The position numbers and the translations under genes were made by a program. Below the pieces are notes generated by a model. The model had not been told where the DNA came from. It did not search any database and saw only the letters and a list, made by a program, of their open reading frames with translations. Below are positions 10,399 to 19,821 of a stretch of 64,000 nucleotides of DNA, piece by piece; the stretch's first letter is position 1; the number at the start of each line of letters is the position of its first letter. The stretch comes from Berberis thunbergii (taxonomy: Eukaryota > Streptophyta > Magnoliopsida > Ranunculales > Berberidaceae): NCBI GenBank assembly GCA_003290165.1, contig QNQO01001857.1, positions 1 through 64,000 on the forward strand, written 5' to 3'.

Positions 10399-10723
10399 TT
10401 GCTATGTATACTCTACCATAGCGTTTTTAAACCGCTATGAAAGGCTCTCTATCATAGCATTTCTAAACCGCTATAATAGGATCTACCATAGCATTTTTAA
10501 ACCGCTATGAAAGGCTCTCTATCATAGCGTTTTTAAACCGCTATAAAAGGATCTACCATAGCGTTTTATAACCGCTATAAAATGATCTACCACAGCGTTT
10601 TATAACCGCTATAATAGACCCTGGGTCTATTATAGCTCCGGCTGTCATAGCGGTTACTAAACCGCTATGGTATCCTACCATAGCGGTTTTTAAACGCTAT
10701 TGTTCACAAAATTTCTTGTAGTG
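10399..10723. mobile_element. Terminal region of a CACTA (En/Spm-type) DNA transposon
   Basis: The right end at 10712-10723 is TTTCTTGTAGTG, the reverse complement of the plant CACTA terminus CACTACAAGAAA. Inward from it are subterminal hairpin repeats of the type CATAGCG, about 9 nt, CGCTATG, repeated about seven times, as is usual for CACTA subterminal regions that bind transposase. A perfect 14-bp palindrome with a 1-nt centre lies at 10608-10636. After the terminus comes GTT; intact array copies have ACGTTCTTGGG at the homologous place (GTT at 18184-18186), so the insertion fits a 3-bp target duplication. The other terminus is not in the window. Confidence 0.8.
10608..10636. repeat. Perfect 14-bp inverted repeat
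   Basis: GCTATAATAGACCC, one T, GGGTCTATTATAGC. It sits where the orientation of the subterminal motifs changes and is probably part of the CACTA element's structure. Confidence 0.85.
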
Positions 10724-10963
10724 GTTCTTGGGTGAGTTTGTCCACCACTTTGATCATAAGATCCATCTGGGTCATAATTGATCCACGCGGGGATCCGTGG
10801 CGGTGCCGCCAAATGTTTGAGATGGTTGGGCTACCACTCTGTTACCAGGCATGGTTGGCTCGATTATTGTTGGGTTTGTAGTATGCGCTAACGGTAACTC
10901 AACTTTTCCCGTTGAATGGTTGTCTTGATTATTGCTAGGTTGAGGATCTGTAGAATGTTCCAT
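10724..10963 (-). pseudogene. gag N-terminus, copy 1 (cut by CACTA terminus)
   Basis: Starts at 10963 (MEHSTDPQPSNNQDNHSTGK). It lacks 15 bp present in the other copies (residues ELQHE) and is cut at 10724 by the CACTA end, which removes the downstream part found in copy 2. Confidence 0.7.
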
Positions 10964-11030
10964 CTGTTCTAAGAACTTTTTAATCGCGGATTAAAATTGA
11001 GGAAGTTTCCTACTACAAACTCTCAACGTT

Positions 11031-11047
11031 CCCCACGGACGGCGCCA
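11031..11047 (-). promoter_or_regulatory. Primer binding site of the minus-strand element (reference copy)
   Basis: On the minus strand TGGCGCCGTCCGTGGGG follows the LTR end (GCATCA) after 3 nt. It pairs with a tRNA 3' end ending ACGGCGCCA, which fits plant tRNA-Asp over the last 9 nt, and resembles PBSs of TAT-lineage gypsy elements. The same site lies 4-20 nt left of LTR A in the other copies; in copy 4 (about 22255) it is damaged (ggcgca). Confidence 0.75.
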
Positions 11048-11050
11048 AAC

Positions 11051-11415
11051 TGATGCGTCCAAAATCTGGTCTCCTGTAAACCTGACCTGCAAAACAAATG
11101 TTAGATTGCCAAATATCACCTGTTTGGTAGGTCGAAAGCACTCCAATGCTTAAGTCAATAACTCTGTTGGAGATGAAGATAAATCTGGACAGAACTCAGT
11201 TAAAATTGCATACCTTTGTCGAATGGTCATTTACCTTATATAATTATCGTTATTGATTCTCTGTGCGACTTAAGCATGTGAGGCTCCTCGAGGAGAGACG
11301 TTCTTTGTAATAGTCTCCTCCTTTATGAAGATGTGTCATTGGGGGAGTAACCCCTTTTACGACTCTTTTTCTCTTTAATGTTCCTCCTCGAGGGGAGATG
11401 TTCTTTGTAATACTC
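11051..11415 (-). mobile_element. LTR A, copy 1 (5' LTR, R-U5 and part of U3)
   Basis: On the minus strand it ends GACGCATCA next to the PBS. It holds TTATATAAGG (plus 11236-11243) as TATA box and the TAT-like phrase ACTTAAGCATTGGAG. It matches LTR B over roughly its first 340 bp. It then departs: a second copy of 'cctcgaggggagacgttctt' appears, and the U3 start present in LTR B is missing, replaced by the hairpin block. The GAGTATTACAAAGAACGTCTC segment therefore occurs twice in an approximate form. Confidence 0.75.
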
Positions 11416-12091
11416 TTTTTTTTAAATCACATTAGCTACGGGTTTCTTACCGTCGCTAATTATTTTAATATATTTTTTAAAAAAAATTCATGTTAGCTAC
11501 GGTTCTAAAACCGTCACTAAGCTATTTTTTAATTTTTTTTTTTTTTTAAAAATCACATTAGCTACTGTTTTCAAGCCGTCGCTAAGCTCTTTTTTTAATT
11601 TTTTTAAATTACATTAGCTACGGTCTTCAAGCCGTCGCTAAGGTCTTTTAATAAATTTTTTTAAAAAATCACAAAAAATCTTATCAACGGGTTTCTTACC
11701 GTCGCTAATTAGTTTAATATATTTTAAAAAAAAATTCATGTTAGCTACGGTTGTAAACCGTCGCTAAGCTATTTTTTTTAGTTTTTTAGTTTTTTAAAAA
11801 TCACATTAGCTACGGTTTTCAAGCCGTCGCTAAGCCCTTTTTTTAATTTTTTTAAATCACATTAGCTACGGTCTTAAAGCCGTCGCTAAGGTCTTTTAAT
11901 AATTTTTTTTTAAAAATCACAAAAAATCTTAGCTACGGGTTTCTTACCGTCGCTAATTAGTTTAATATATTTTTAAAAAAAATTCATGTTAGCTACGGTC
12001 ATAAAACCGTCGCTAAGCTATTTTTTTGTTTTTTAAAAATTACATTAGCTACGGTTTTCAAACCATCGCTAAGCTCTTTTTTTAATTTTTT
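11416..12091. repeat. Hairpin minisatellite block 1 (monomer about 62 bp, tetramer about 248 bp)
   Basis: Each monomer has a 28-nt core, TTAGCTACGG, 8 nt, CCGTCGCTAA, then an A/T-rich linker of about 34 nt. Nine of the ten arm positions pair; the central one (T against C) is mismatched in most monomers. Four loop classes alternate: GTTTCTTA, TTCTAAAA or TTATAAAA, TTTTCAAG, TCTTCAAG, each with its own linker (for example ttagtttaatatattt after class 1). Four monomers make a higher-order unit of about 248 bp. A standard block holds 11 monomers: two tetramers plus classes 1-3. The arms resemble subterminal repeats of plant CACTA elements, but no CACTA termini flank the block. Confidence 0.9.
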
Positions 12092-12343
12092 AGACCCTAG
12101 TTTCTCTGGTTGCCAGATGGAATTGCTTTTCAATTTCCCATATAGAAATATATCTCTGATTTTCTTCTTTAGTGGTTTTTTTTTATTTTTTGAAAAGAAA
12201 AGATCTTCTTCTTTAGTGTTGATTCATATTGTTTATTTTTCCTATATATGCTAGAAGATTATGAAATCATATCTACAAAGTTTATGTAGAATTTTTTTAT
12301 TAGTAAAAAAATCTACTATAGTGATAAAAGTTCTAATTAGTTC
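12092..12343. repeat. Unit spacer of about 250 bp
   Basis: Non-repetitive sequence starting 'gaccctagtttct' between the hairpin block and LTR B, without coding content. Other copies: 15832-16083, 19571-19821, 23304-23553, 27039-27288, 30766-31015, 34995-35245, 38722-38972 and 42445-42693. It may be the genomic flank of the original insertion, amplified with it, or remnant sequence of an element that brought the hairpins. It is absent from the reduced units. Confidence 0.7.
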
Positions 12344-12884
12344 TGATGCGTTCAAAATTTGGTCTCCCGTAAACCTAACCTGCAAAAAACAAATGTTAGA
12401 TTGCCAAAGACCACTTGTTTGGTGGCTTAAGGCACTCCGATGCTTAAGTCAATAACTCTATTGGAAAATGAGATAAATCTAGACACAATTTAATTAAAAT
12501 TGCATACGTTTGTCGAATGTTCTCTTTCCCTTATATAATGGTCATTATTAATTCTCTGCGCGACTTAAGCATGTGAGGTTCCTCGAGGGGAGACGTTCTT
12601 TGTAACAGTCTCCTCTTTTATGAAGATGCGTCATTGGGGGAGTAGCTCCCTCCACGACTCTATTTCTCTGTAACGTTTCTCCTCTTTAAAAGAGAACTTT
12701 GTTGGGCCTGAATTTTGGCATCTGGTTATGATATGTTCTGATGGGCCCTATTTGGGCTTTTATAATTGGATCCGCCTTATTTGGGCTTCGTGAGTTGCTC
12801 CAGTCTTGGAATATTTAATCCTTGTGATGGGCGATCTCTGCCATGCATATGGGATTTATGATAGTATTTTTTGATGTATTATCA
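12344..12884 (-). mobile_element. LTR B, copy 1 (full 3' LTR)
   Basis: On the minus strand it starts TGATAATACATC and ends GACGCATCA, with 4-bp inverted ends TGAT/ATCA. About 541 bp. It shares with LTR A the TATATAAG box, the ACTTAAGCATCGGAG phrase and the 3' end, and it alone keeps the U3 start with several GGGCC-type boxes. No PBS lies next to it, and a polypurine tract precedes its start, as expected of a 3' LTR. Confidence 0.72.
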
Positions 12885-12888
12885 GTTA

Positions 12889-12898
12889 CTCTCCCCTT
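12889..12898 (-). promoter_or_regulatory. Polypurine tract of the minus-strand element (reference copy)
   Basis: AAGGGGAGAG on the minus strand, 4 nt before the LTR B start TGATAA. It fits the plus-strand primer site of an LTR retrotransposon, though tracts usually abut the LTR directly. It is seen at the same place in the other copies. Confidence 0.5.
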
Positions 12899-13110
12899 AG
12901 TTAGTGGGTATGCTGACGTGACCACTAACTCGACGACGGTTGGACTTTCGATTTAATCATTGCACTACATTTAATGCTGTTAGCAGCTTTTAATGAGGGT
13001 GGTATTCTGATATCTCGTTCATACGTTCGTTTTCGCTCGCATTTTATAATTTCATGCAGCTATCATATCTTGCACATTGTCCTATGAGCAGTATCTTCAT
13101 TGATTGGCTC

Positions 13111-13118
13111 TATAAAAG
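13111..13118 (+). promoter_or_regulatory. TATA box of the antisense ORF (reference copy)
   Basis: TATAAAAG followed by a G-run, 104-106 nt before the ORF start, on the strand opposite to the LTR promoter. Copies at 16851, 20589, 24320, 28054, 31783, 36013, 39740 and 43461. Position and sequence make it a good core promoter; use is not shown. Confidence 0.6.
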
Positions 13119-13216
13119 GGGGTGTGATAGCTTTGTTTTTTTTGAAGATATCTTTGAAAATAGGCTTTATTTATTCTCTATCTTCTTTGCTATTTTCGTT
13201 CCTTCATTCATTTTCA

Positions 13217-14095
13217 ATGTCTACCAGCAATATACTAGATGGTGAGGAGAGTGTCTGTTCCGAGTACTCTCTGCCATCCGACCTCGAGATTGTTCTTCTT
13301 AGGCATAACGACAATCATTGTCATCCAAGGACTGGTTATATCATACTTTATCTCGTGTTTTTTGAGTCTGGTCTTCGATTTCCACTCTCCAGAGATATTT
13401 TGGTACTATTTAGATTTTCTAGCCATTCCACCTGCCCAAATAGTTCTCAAAGGTTGGAGGGTGATGGTTTCTACTTATGCAAGAGCCATTCTCACTGGCA
13501 TTTCCTTGATTGTTAGGGTTTTGCATTCGATGGTTGGACTTGTGGTGACCAAGAATATTTGTTTTCTCCACTCTCCTATCTATTTTGGGAAACTTAACGA
13601 TGACTATAAGGACTGGTCGAGGTCTTGGTTTTATGCTTCCATGAAATCTGGCCATTTCAATTTACAAGGTCGATAGATTATTCGGTCGTTCCAAGTCCCC
13701 AACAAATGGAAGGAGCTGCAATTGTACGTGGAAGAACATATGATTAGTGACCTTTTTTAAAGCTTCATGTGGTTGTTGTGGAGTCATTCCTTATTGAGGA
13801 TGTTGTGGCGCATAGTGGCTTGTACACTATGAACAAGGCTAAATGGTCTTTGGTTACTGAATCTCGAGCTGATGAAATTGTTGTTCGTGTTGTTCCCGTT
13901 GGTGTTAGTGATGCTAGCATTGATGGGAAAATGAGCTCTGACATGGTTGTTACATATCTCGATGCTCCTGTTAGCATTAGTGTTGCTGGCCCGACCACTA
14001 GAAAGAGGAAGCTTCTGGTCTTCAAACTTAATCAGTTAGTTGATCTGCATCTAAAGTGTAAACTTTTCCATGTCTCCCATTGTGAGTTGTTGTAA
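13217..14095 (+). pseudogene. Antisense ORF of the retrotransposon (PF04195-like), copy 1
   Basis: Extra ORFs in antisense near the 3' LTR are known in TAT-lineage gypsy elements, and some carry the 'putative gypsy type transposon' domain PF04195. Starting MSTSNILDGEESVCSEYSLP, frame 1 reaches YIILYLVFFESGLRFPLSRD. Near 13410 the homology moves to another frame: DFLAIPPAQIVLKGWRVMVS and later DDYKDWSRSWFYASMKSGHF. After a TAG it continues as NKWKELQL-type sequence, then a 3' part reads AHSGLYTMNKAKWSLVTESR and contains RKRK, a possible nuclear localisation signal, ending CELL at 14095. At least two frame changes and stops break it, and the same breaks occur in the other copies. The function of such proteins is unknown. 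The family assignment rests on the GLRFPL and P.Q...KGWR pattern. Confidence 0.7.
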
Positions 14096-14345
14096 TGGCT
14101 CTTCTAGTTCCGTTCTATGATGTTGACGCTCCTATTTTGGTATAGATTAGCTCGAGTGGGCGGTACCACTAGTCATTTTTTTGATCGGCCAGTTTGTTCA
14201 TTTTATATAGTGTAAGGCGTATATTAGTTTTCTGGGTTGTTTTTTTGATCCCGCAGTGACGTGTACCTTCTATTTCCCTTTGGACTGCTTGTCTGGTAGC
14301 TCGACGAATTCCTTAAGTCGCCTATTTGAATCCAGTGCTCAAGAT
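14096..14345. other. Unit segment between antisense ORF and gag (reference copy)
   Basis: About 250 bp without coding support. Gag and the antisense ORF converge here, so this is where the pol region of an autonomous relative would have been deleted. It contains 'gatcggccagtttgttcat' and is repeated in every full unit. Confidence 0.5.
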
Positions 14346-14703
14346 TCACTTGCTGAAGTTCTGCAGGAACTTTGTTATTTCCTCGGACGTGTGGTTGGCA
14401 GAGTTTTGTTGTGGTGCTGCTTGGACATGGTCGGCGGATTGAATAAACGTTCTTGGGTGAGTTTGTCCACCACTTTGATCATAAGATCCATCTGGGTCAT
14501 AATTGATCCACGCGGGGATCCGTGGCGGTGCCGCCAAATGTTTGAGATGGTTGGGCTACCACTTCATGTTGTAACTCTCTGTTACCAGGCATGGTTGGCT
14601 CGGTTATTGTTGGGTTTGTAGTATGCGCTAACGGTAACTCAACTTTTCCCGTTGAATGGTTGTCTTGATTGTTGCTAGGTTGAAGATCTGTAGAATTTTC
14701 CAT
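14346..14703 (-). pseudogene. gag N-terminus, copy 2 (reference)
   Basis: Starts at 14703 about 68 nt past the PBS, a normal leader for an LTR element. The first part reads MENSTDLQPSNNQDNHSTGK and ends ATDPRVDQL at a stop. One base earlier or later the frame continues MTQMDLMIKVVDKLTQERVQ, a helical Gln/Lys-rich stretch typical of gag N-termini, to a stop at 14346. The split DPRVDQ/MTQMD shows a 1-base frameshift, shared by the other copies. In this copy 4 extra bases near 14446 (gaataaacg) move the distal part into a third frame. No CCHC knuckle, protease or polymerase follows. Confidence 0.65.
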
Positions 14704-14790
14704 CTGTTCTAAGAACTTTTTAATCGCGGATTAAAATTGAGGAAGTTTCCTACTACAAACTCTCAACGTTCCCCACGGACGGCGCCAAAC

Positions 14791-15156
14791 TGATGCGTCC
14801 AAAATCTGGTCTCCTGTAAACCTGACCTGGAAAACAAATGTTAGATTGCCAAATATCACCTGTTTGGTAGGTCGAAAGCACTCCAATGCTTAAGTCAATA
14901 ACTCTGTTGGAGATGAAGATAAATCTGGACAGAACTCAGTTAAAATTGCATACCTTTGTCGAATGGTCATTTTACCGTATATAATTATCGTTATTGATTC
15001 TCTGTGTGACTTAAGCATGTGAGGCTCCTCGAGGGGAGACGTTCTTTGTAATAGTCTCCTCCTTTATGAAGATGTGTCATTGGGGGAGTAACTCCTTTAA
15101 CGACTCTTTTTCTCTTTAATGTTCCTCCTCGAGGGGAGACGTTCTTTGTAATACTC
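14791..15156 (-). mobile_element. LTR A, copy 2
   Basis: Preceded by an intact PBS; TATA region reads 'ccgtatataatta', one substitution from the other copies. Confidence 0.75.
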
Positions 15157-15831
15157 TTTTTTTTAAATCACATTAGCTACGGGTTTCTTACCGTCGCTAA
15201 TTAGTTTAATATATTTTTAAAAAAATTCATGTTAGCTACGGTTCTAAAACCGTCGCTAAGCTATTTTTTAATTTTTTTGTTTTTTAAAAATCACATTAGC
15301 TACGGTTTTCAAGCCGTCGCTAAGCTCTTTTTTTAATTTTTTTTTAAATCACATTAACTACGTTCTTCAAGCCGTCGCTAAGGTCTTTTAATAAAATATT
15401 TTTAAAAAATCACAAAAAATCTTAGCTACGGGTTTCTTACCGTCGCTAATTAGTTTAATATATTTAAAAAAAAATTCATGTTAGCTACGGTTATAAAACC
15501 GTCGCTAAGCTATTTTTTATTTTTTTAGTTTTTTAAAAATCACATTAGCTACGGTTTTCAAGCCGTCGCTAAGCTCTTTTTTTTATTTTTTTAAATCACA
15601 TTAGCTATGGTCTTAAAGCCGTCGCTAAGGTCTTTTAATAAATTTTTTTAAAAAATCACAAAAAATCTTACCTACGGGTTTCTTACCATCGCTAATTAGT
15701 TTAATATATTTTTAAAAAAAATTCATGTTAGCTACGGTCATAAAACCGTTGCTAAGCTATTTTTTTTGTTTTTTAAAAATTACATTAGCTACGGTTTTCA
15801 AGCCATCGCTAAGTTCTTTTTTTAATTTTTT
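15157..15831. repeat. Hairpin minisatellite block 2
   Basis: Eleven monomers; class-1 monomers near 15173, 15421 and 15668 show the 248-bp tetramer spacing. One class-4 monomer (about 15352) has the altered arm TTAACTACGT. Confidence 0.9.
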
Positions 15832-16083
15832 AGACCCTAGTTTCTATGGTTGCCAGATGGAATTGCTTTTCTATTTCCCATATAGAAATATATCTCTGAT
15901 TTTCTTCTTTAGTGGTTTTTTTTATTTTTTGAAAAGAAAAGATCTTCTTCTTTAGAGTTGATTCATATTGTTTATTTTTTCCTATATATGCTAGAAAATT
16001 ATGAAATCATATCTACAAAGTTTATGTAGAATTTTTTTATTAGTAAAAAAATCTACTATAGTGATAAAAGTTCTAATTAGTTC

Positions 16084-16624
16084 TGATGCGTTCAAAATTT
16101 TGTCTCCCGTAAACCTAACCTGCAAAAAAAAAATGTTAGATTGCCAAAGACCACTTGTTTGGTGGCTGAAGGCACTCCGATGCTTAAGTCAATAACTCTA
16201 TTGGAAAATGAGATAAATCTAGACACAATTTAATTAAAATTGCATACGTTTGTCGAATGTTCTCTTTCCCTTATATAATGGTCATTATTAATTCTCTGCG
16301 CGACTTAAGCATGTGAGGTTCCTCGAGGGGAGACGTTCTTTGTAACAGTCTCCTCTTTTATGAAGATGCGTCATTGGGGGAGTAGCTCCCTCCACGACTC
16401 TATTTCTCTGTAACGTTTCTCCTCTTTAAAAGAGAACTTTGTTGGGCCTGAATTTGGGCATCTGGTTATGATATGTTCTGATGGGCCCTATTTGGGCTTT
16501 TATAATTGGATCCGCCTTATTTGGGCTTCGTGAGTTGCTCCAGTCTTGGAATATTTAATCCGTGTGATGGGCGATCTCTGCCAAGCATATGGGATTTATG
16601 ATAGTATTTTTTGATGTATTATCA
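16084..16624 (-). mobile_element. LTR B, copy 2
   Basis: Both termini intact; it differs from copy 1 by a few substitutions, for example 'ccaagcatat' for 'ccatgcatat'. Confidence 0.72.
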
Positions 16625-16954
16625 GTTACTCTCCCCTTAGTTAGTGGGTATGATGACGTGGCCACTAACTCGACAACGGTTGGACTTTCGATTTCATCAT
16701 TGCACTACATTTAATGCTGTTAGCTGCTTTTAATGAGGTTGGTATTCTGATATCTCGTTCAAACGTTCGTTTTCGCTCGCATTTTATAATTTCATGCAGC
16801 TATCATATCTTGCACATTGTCCTATGAGCAGTATCTTCATTGATTGCCTCTATAAAAGGGGGCGTGATAGCTTTGTTTTTTTGAAGCTATCTTTGAAAAT
16901 AGGCTTTATTTATTCTCTATCGTCTTTGCTATTTCGTTCCTTCATTGATTTTCA

Positions 16955-17832
16955 ATGTCTACCAGCAATATACTAGATGGTGAGGAGAGTGTCTGTTCCG
17001 AGTACTCTCTGCCATCCGACCTCGAGATTGTTCTTCTTAGGCATAACGACAATCCTTGTCATCCAAGGACTGGTTATATCATACTTTATCTCGTGCTTTT
17101 TGAGTCTGGTCTTCGATTTCCACTCTCCAGAGATATTTTGGTACTATTTAGATTTTCTAGCCATTCCTCCTGCCCAAATAGTTCTCAAAGGTTGGAGGGT
17201 GATGGTTTCTACTTATGCAAGAGCCATTCTCACTGGCATTTCCTTGACTGTTAGGGTTTTGCATTCGATGGTTGGACTTGTGGTGACCAAGAATATTTGT
17301 TTTCTCCACTCTCCTATCTATTTTGGGAAACTTAACGATGACTATAAGGACTGGTCGAGGTCTTGGTTTTATGCTTCCATGAAATCTGGCCATTTCAATT
17401 TACAAGGTCGATAGATTATTCGGTCGTTCCAAGTCCCCAACAAATGGAAGGATCTGCAATTGTCCGTGGTAGAACATATGATTAGTGACATTTTTTAAAG
17501 CTTCATGTGGTTGTTGTGGAGTCATTCCTTATTGAGGATGTTGTGGCGCATAGTGGCTTGTACACTATGAACAAGGCGAAATGGTCTTTGCTTACTGAAT
17601 CTCGAGCTGATGAAATTGTTGTTCGTGTTGTTCCCGTTGGAGTTAGTGATGCTAGCATTGATGGGAAAATGAGCTTTGACATGGTTGTTACATATCTCGA
17701 TGCTCCTGTTAGCATTAGCGTTGCTGGCCCGACCACTAGAAAGAGGAAGCTTCTGGTCTTCAAACTTAATCAGTTAGTTGATCTGCATCTAAAGTGTAAC
17801 TTTTCCATGTCTCCCATTGTGAGTTGTTGTAA
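16955..17832 (+). pseudogene. Antisense ORF, copy 2
   Basis: In addition to the common breaks, one A is missing near 17800 (aagtgtaactttt), which changes the last frame so that CELL is lost. The stretch before the start is also altered (gattttcaatg). Confidence 0.7.
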
Positions 17833-18082
17833 TGGCTCTTCTAGTTCCGTTCGATGATGTTGACGCTCCTATTTTGGTATAGATTAGCTCGAGTGGGCGG
17901 TACCACTAATCATTTTTTTGATCGGCCAGTTTGTTCATTTTATATAGTGTAAGGCGTATATTAGTTTTCTGGGTTGTTTTTTTGATCCCGCAGCGACGTG
18001 TACTTTCTATTTCCCTTTGGACTGCTTGTCTGGTAGCTCGACGAATTCCTTAAGTCGCCTATTTGAATCCAGTGCTCAAGAT

Positions 18083-18438
18083 TCACTTGCTGAAGTTCTG
18101 CAGGAACTTTGTTATTTCCTCGGACGTGTGGTTGGCAGAGTTTTGTTGTGGTGCTGCTTGGACATGGTCGGCGGATTGAACACGTTCTTGGGTGAGTTTG
18201 TCCACCACTTTGATCATAAGATCCATCTGGGTCATAATTGATCCACGCGGGGATTCGTGGCGGTGCCGCCAAATGTTTGAGATGGTTGGGCTACCACTTC
18301 ATGTTGTAACTCTCTGTTACCAGGCATGGTTGGCTCGGTTATTGTTGGGTTTGTAGTATGCGCTAACGGTAACTCAACTTTTCCCGTTGAATGGTTGTCT
18401 TGATTGTTGCTAGGTTGAAGATCTGTAGAATTTTCCAT
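18083..18438 (-). pseudogene. gag N-terminus, copy 3
   Basis: MENSTDL start as in copy 2, and ATNPRVDQL (D to N). The distal frame reads through CSIRRPC in the alternative frame, as in most copies. Confidence 0.65.
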
Positions 18439-18525
18439 CTGTTCTAAGAACTTTTTAATCGCGGATTAAAATTGAGGAAGTTTCCTGCTACAAACTCTCA
18501 ACGTTCCCCACGGACGGCGCCAAAC

Positions 18526-18891
18526 TGATGCGTCCAAAATCTGGTCTCCTGTAAACCTGACCTGCAAAACAAATGTTAGATTGCCAAATATCACCTGTTT
18601 GGTAGGTCGAAAGCACTCCAATGCTTAAGTCAATAACTCTATTGGAGATGAAGATAAATCTGGACAGAACTCAGTTAAAATTGCATACCTTTGTCGAATG
18701 GTCATTTTACCTTATATAATTATCGTTATTGATTCTCTGTGCGACTTAAGCATGTGAGGCTCCTCGAGGGGAGACGTTCTTTGTAATAGTCTCCTCCTTT
18801 ATGAAGATGTGTCATTGGGGGAGTAACTCCTTTTACGACTCTTTTTCTCTTTAATGTTCCTCCTCGAGGGGAGACGTTCTTTGTAATACTC
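18526..18891 (-). mobile_element. LTR A, copy 3
   Basis: Intact PBS and TATA box. Confidence 0.75.
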
Positions 18892-19570
18892 TTTTTTTTT
18901 AAATCACATTAGCTACGGGTTTCTTACCGTCCCTAATTAGTTTAATATATTTTTAAAAAAATTCATGTTAGCTACGGTTCTAAAACCGTCGCTAAGCTAT
19001 TTTTTAATTTTTTTTGTTTTTTAAAAATCACATTAGCTACGGTTTTCAAGTCGTCGCTAAGCTCTTTTTTAATTTTTTTTTAAATCACATTAGCTACGGT
19101 CTTCAAGCCGTCGCTAAGGTCTTTTAATAAAATTTTTTAAAAAATCACAAAAAATCTTAGCTACGGGTTTCTTACCGTCGCTAATTAGTTTAATATATTT
19201 AAAAAAACAATTCATGTTAGCTACGGTTATAAAACCGTCGCTACGCTATTTTTTTATTTTTTTAGTTTTTTAAAAATCACATTAGCTACAGTTTTCAAGC
19301 CGTCGCTAAGCTCTTTTTTTTATTTTTTTAAATCACATTAGCTACGGTCTTAAAGCCGTCGCTAAGGTCTTTTAATAAATTTGTTTAAAAAATCACAAAA
19401 AATCTTAGCTACGGGTTTCTTACCGTCTCTAATTAGTTTAATATATTTTAAAAAAAAATTCATGTTAGCTACGGTCATAAAACCGTCGCTAAGCTATTTT
19501 TTTTTGTTTTTTAAAAATTACATTAGCTACGGTTTTCAAGCCATCGCTAAGCTCTTTTTTTAATTTTTTA
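18892..19570. repeat. Hairpin minisatellite block 3
   Basis: Eleven monomers; one class-1 right arm reads CCGTCCCTAA (about 18927) and another CCGTCTCTAA (about 19424). Confidence 0.9.
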
Positions 19571-19821
19571 GACCCTAGTTTCTATGGTTGCCAGATGGAA
19601 TTGCTTTTCTATTTCCCATATAGAAATATATCTCTGATTTTCTTCTTTAGTGGTTTTTTTTATTTTTTGAAAAGAAAAGATCTTCTTCTTTAGTGTTGAT
19701 TCATATTGTTTATTTTTTCCTATATATGCTAGAAAATTATGAAATCATATCTACAAAGTTTATGTAGAATTTTTTTATTAGTAAAAAAATCTACTATAGT
19801 GATAAAAGTTCTAATTAGTTC

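Noticed and set aside
13765..14025. Minus-strand open frames of 86 codons repeated in each unit (MKTRSFLFLVVGPAT...)
   Set aside because: They lie opposite the antisense ORF, whose plus-strand frame has the family-like pattern; they are shadows.
15725..15955. Open frames across hairpin repeats and spacer (Phe/Leu-rich, about 62-76 codons)
   Set aside because: They arise from T-runs and repeat phrases, lack any domain, and are lost in several copies.
12344..16083. Array made by serial insertion of retrotransposon copies
   Set aside because: The spacer, hairpin block and both dissimilar LTRs repeat together in fixed order, so whole units were copied as DNA.
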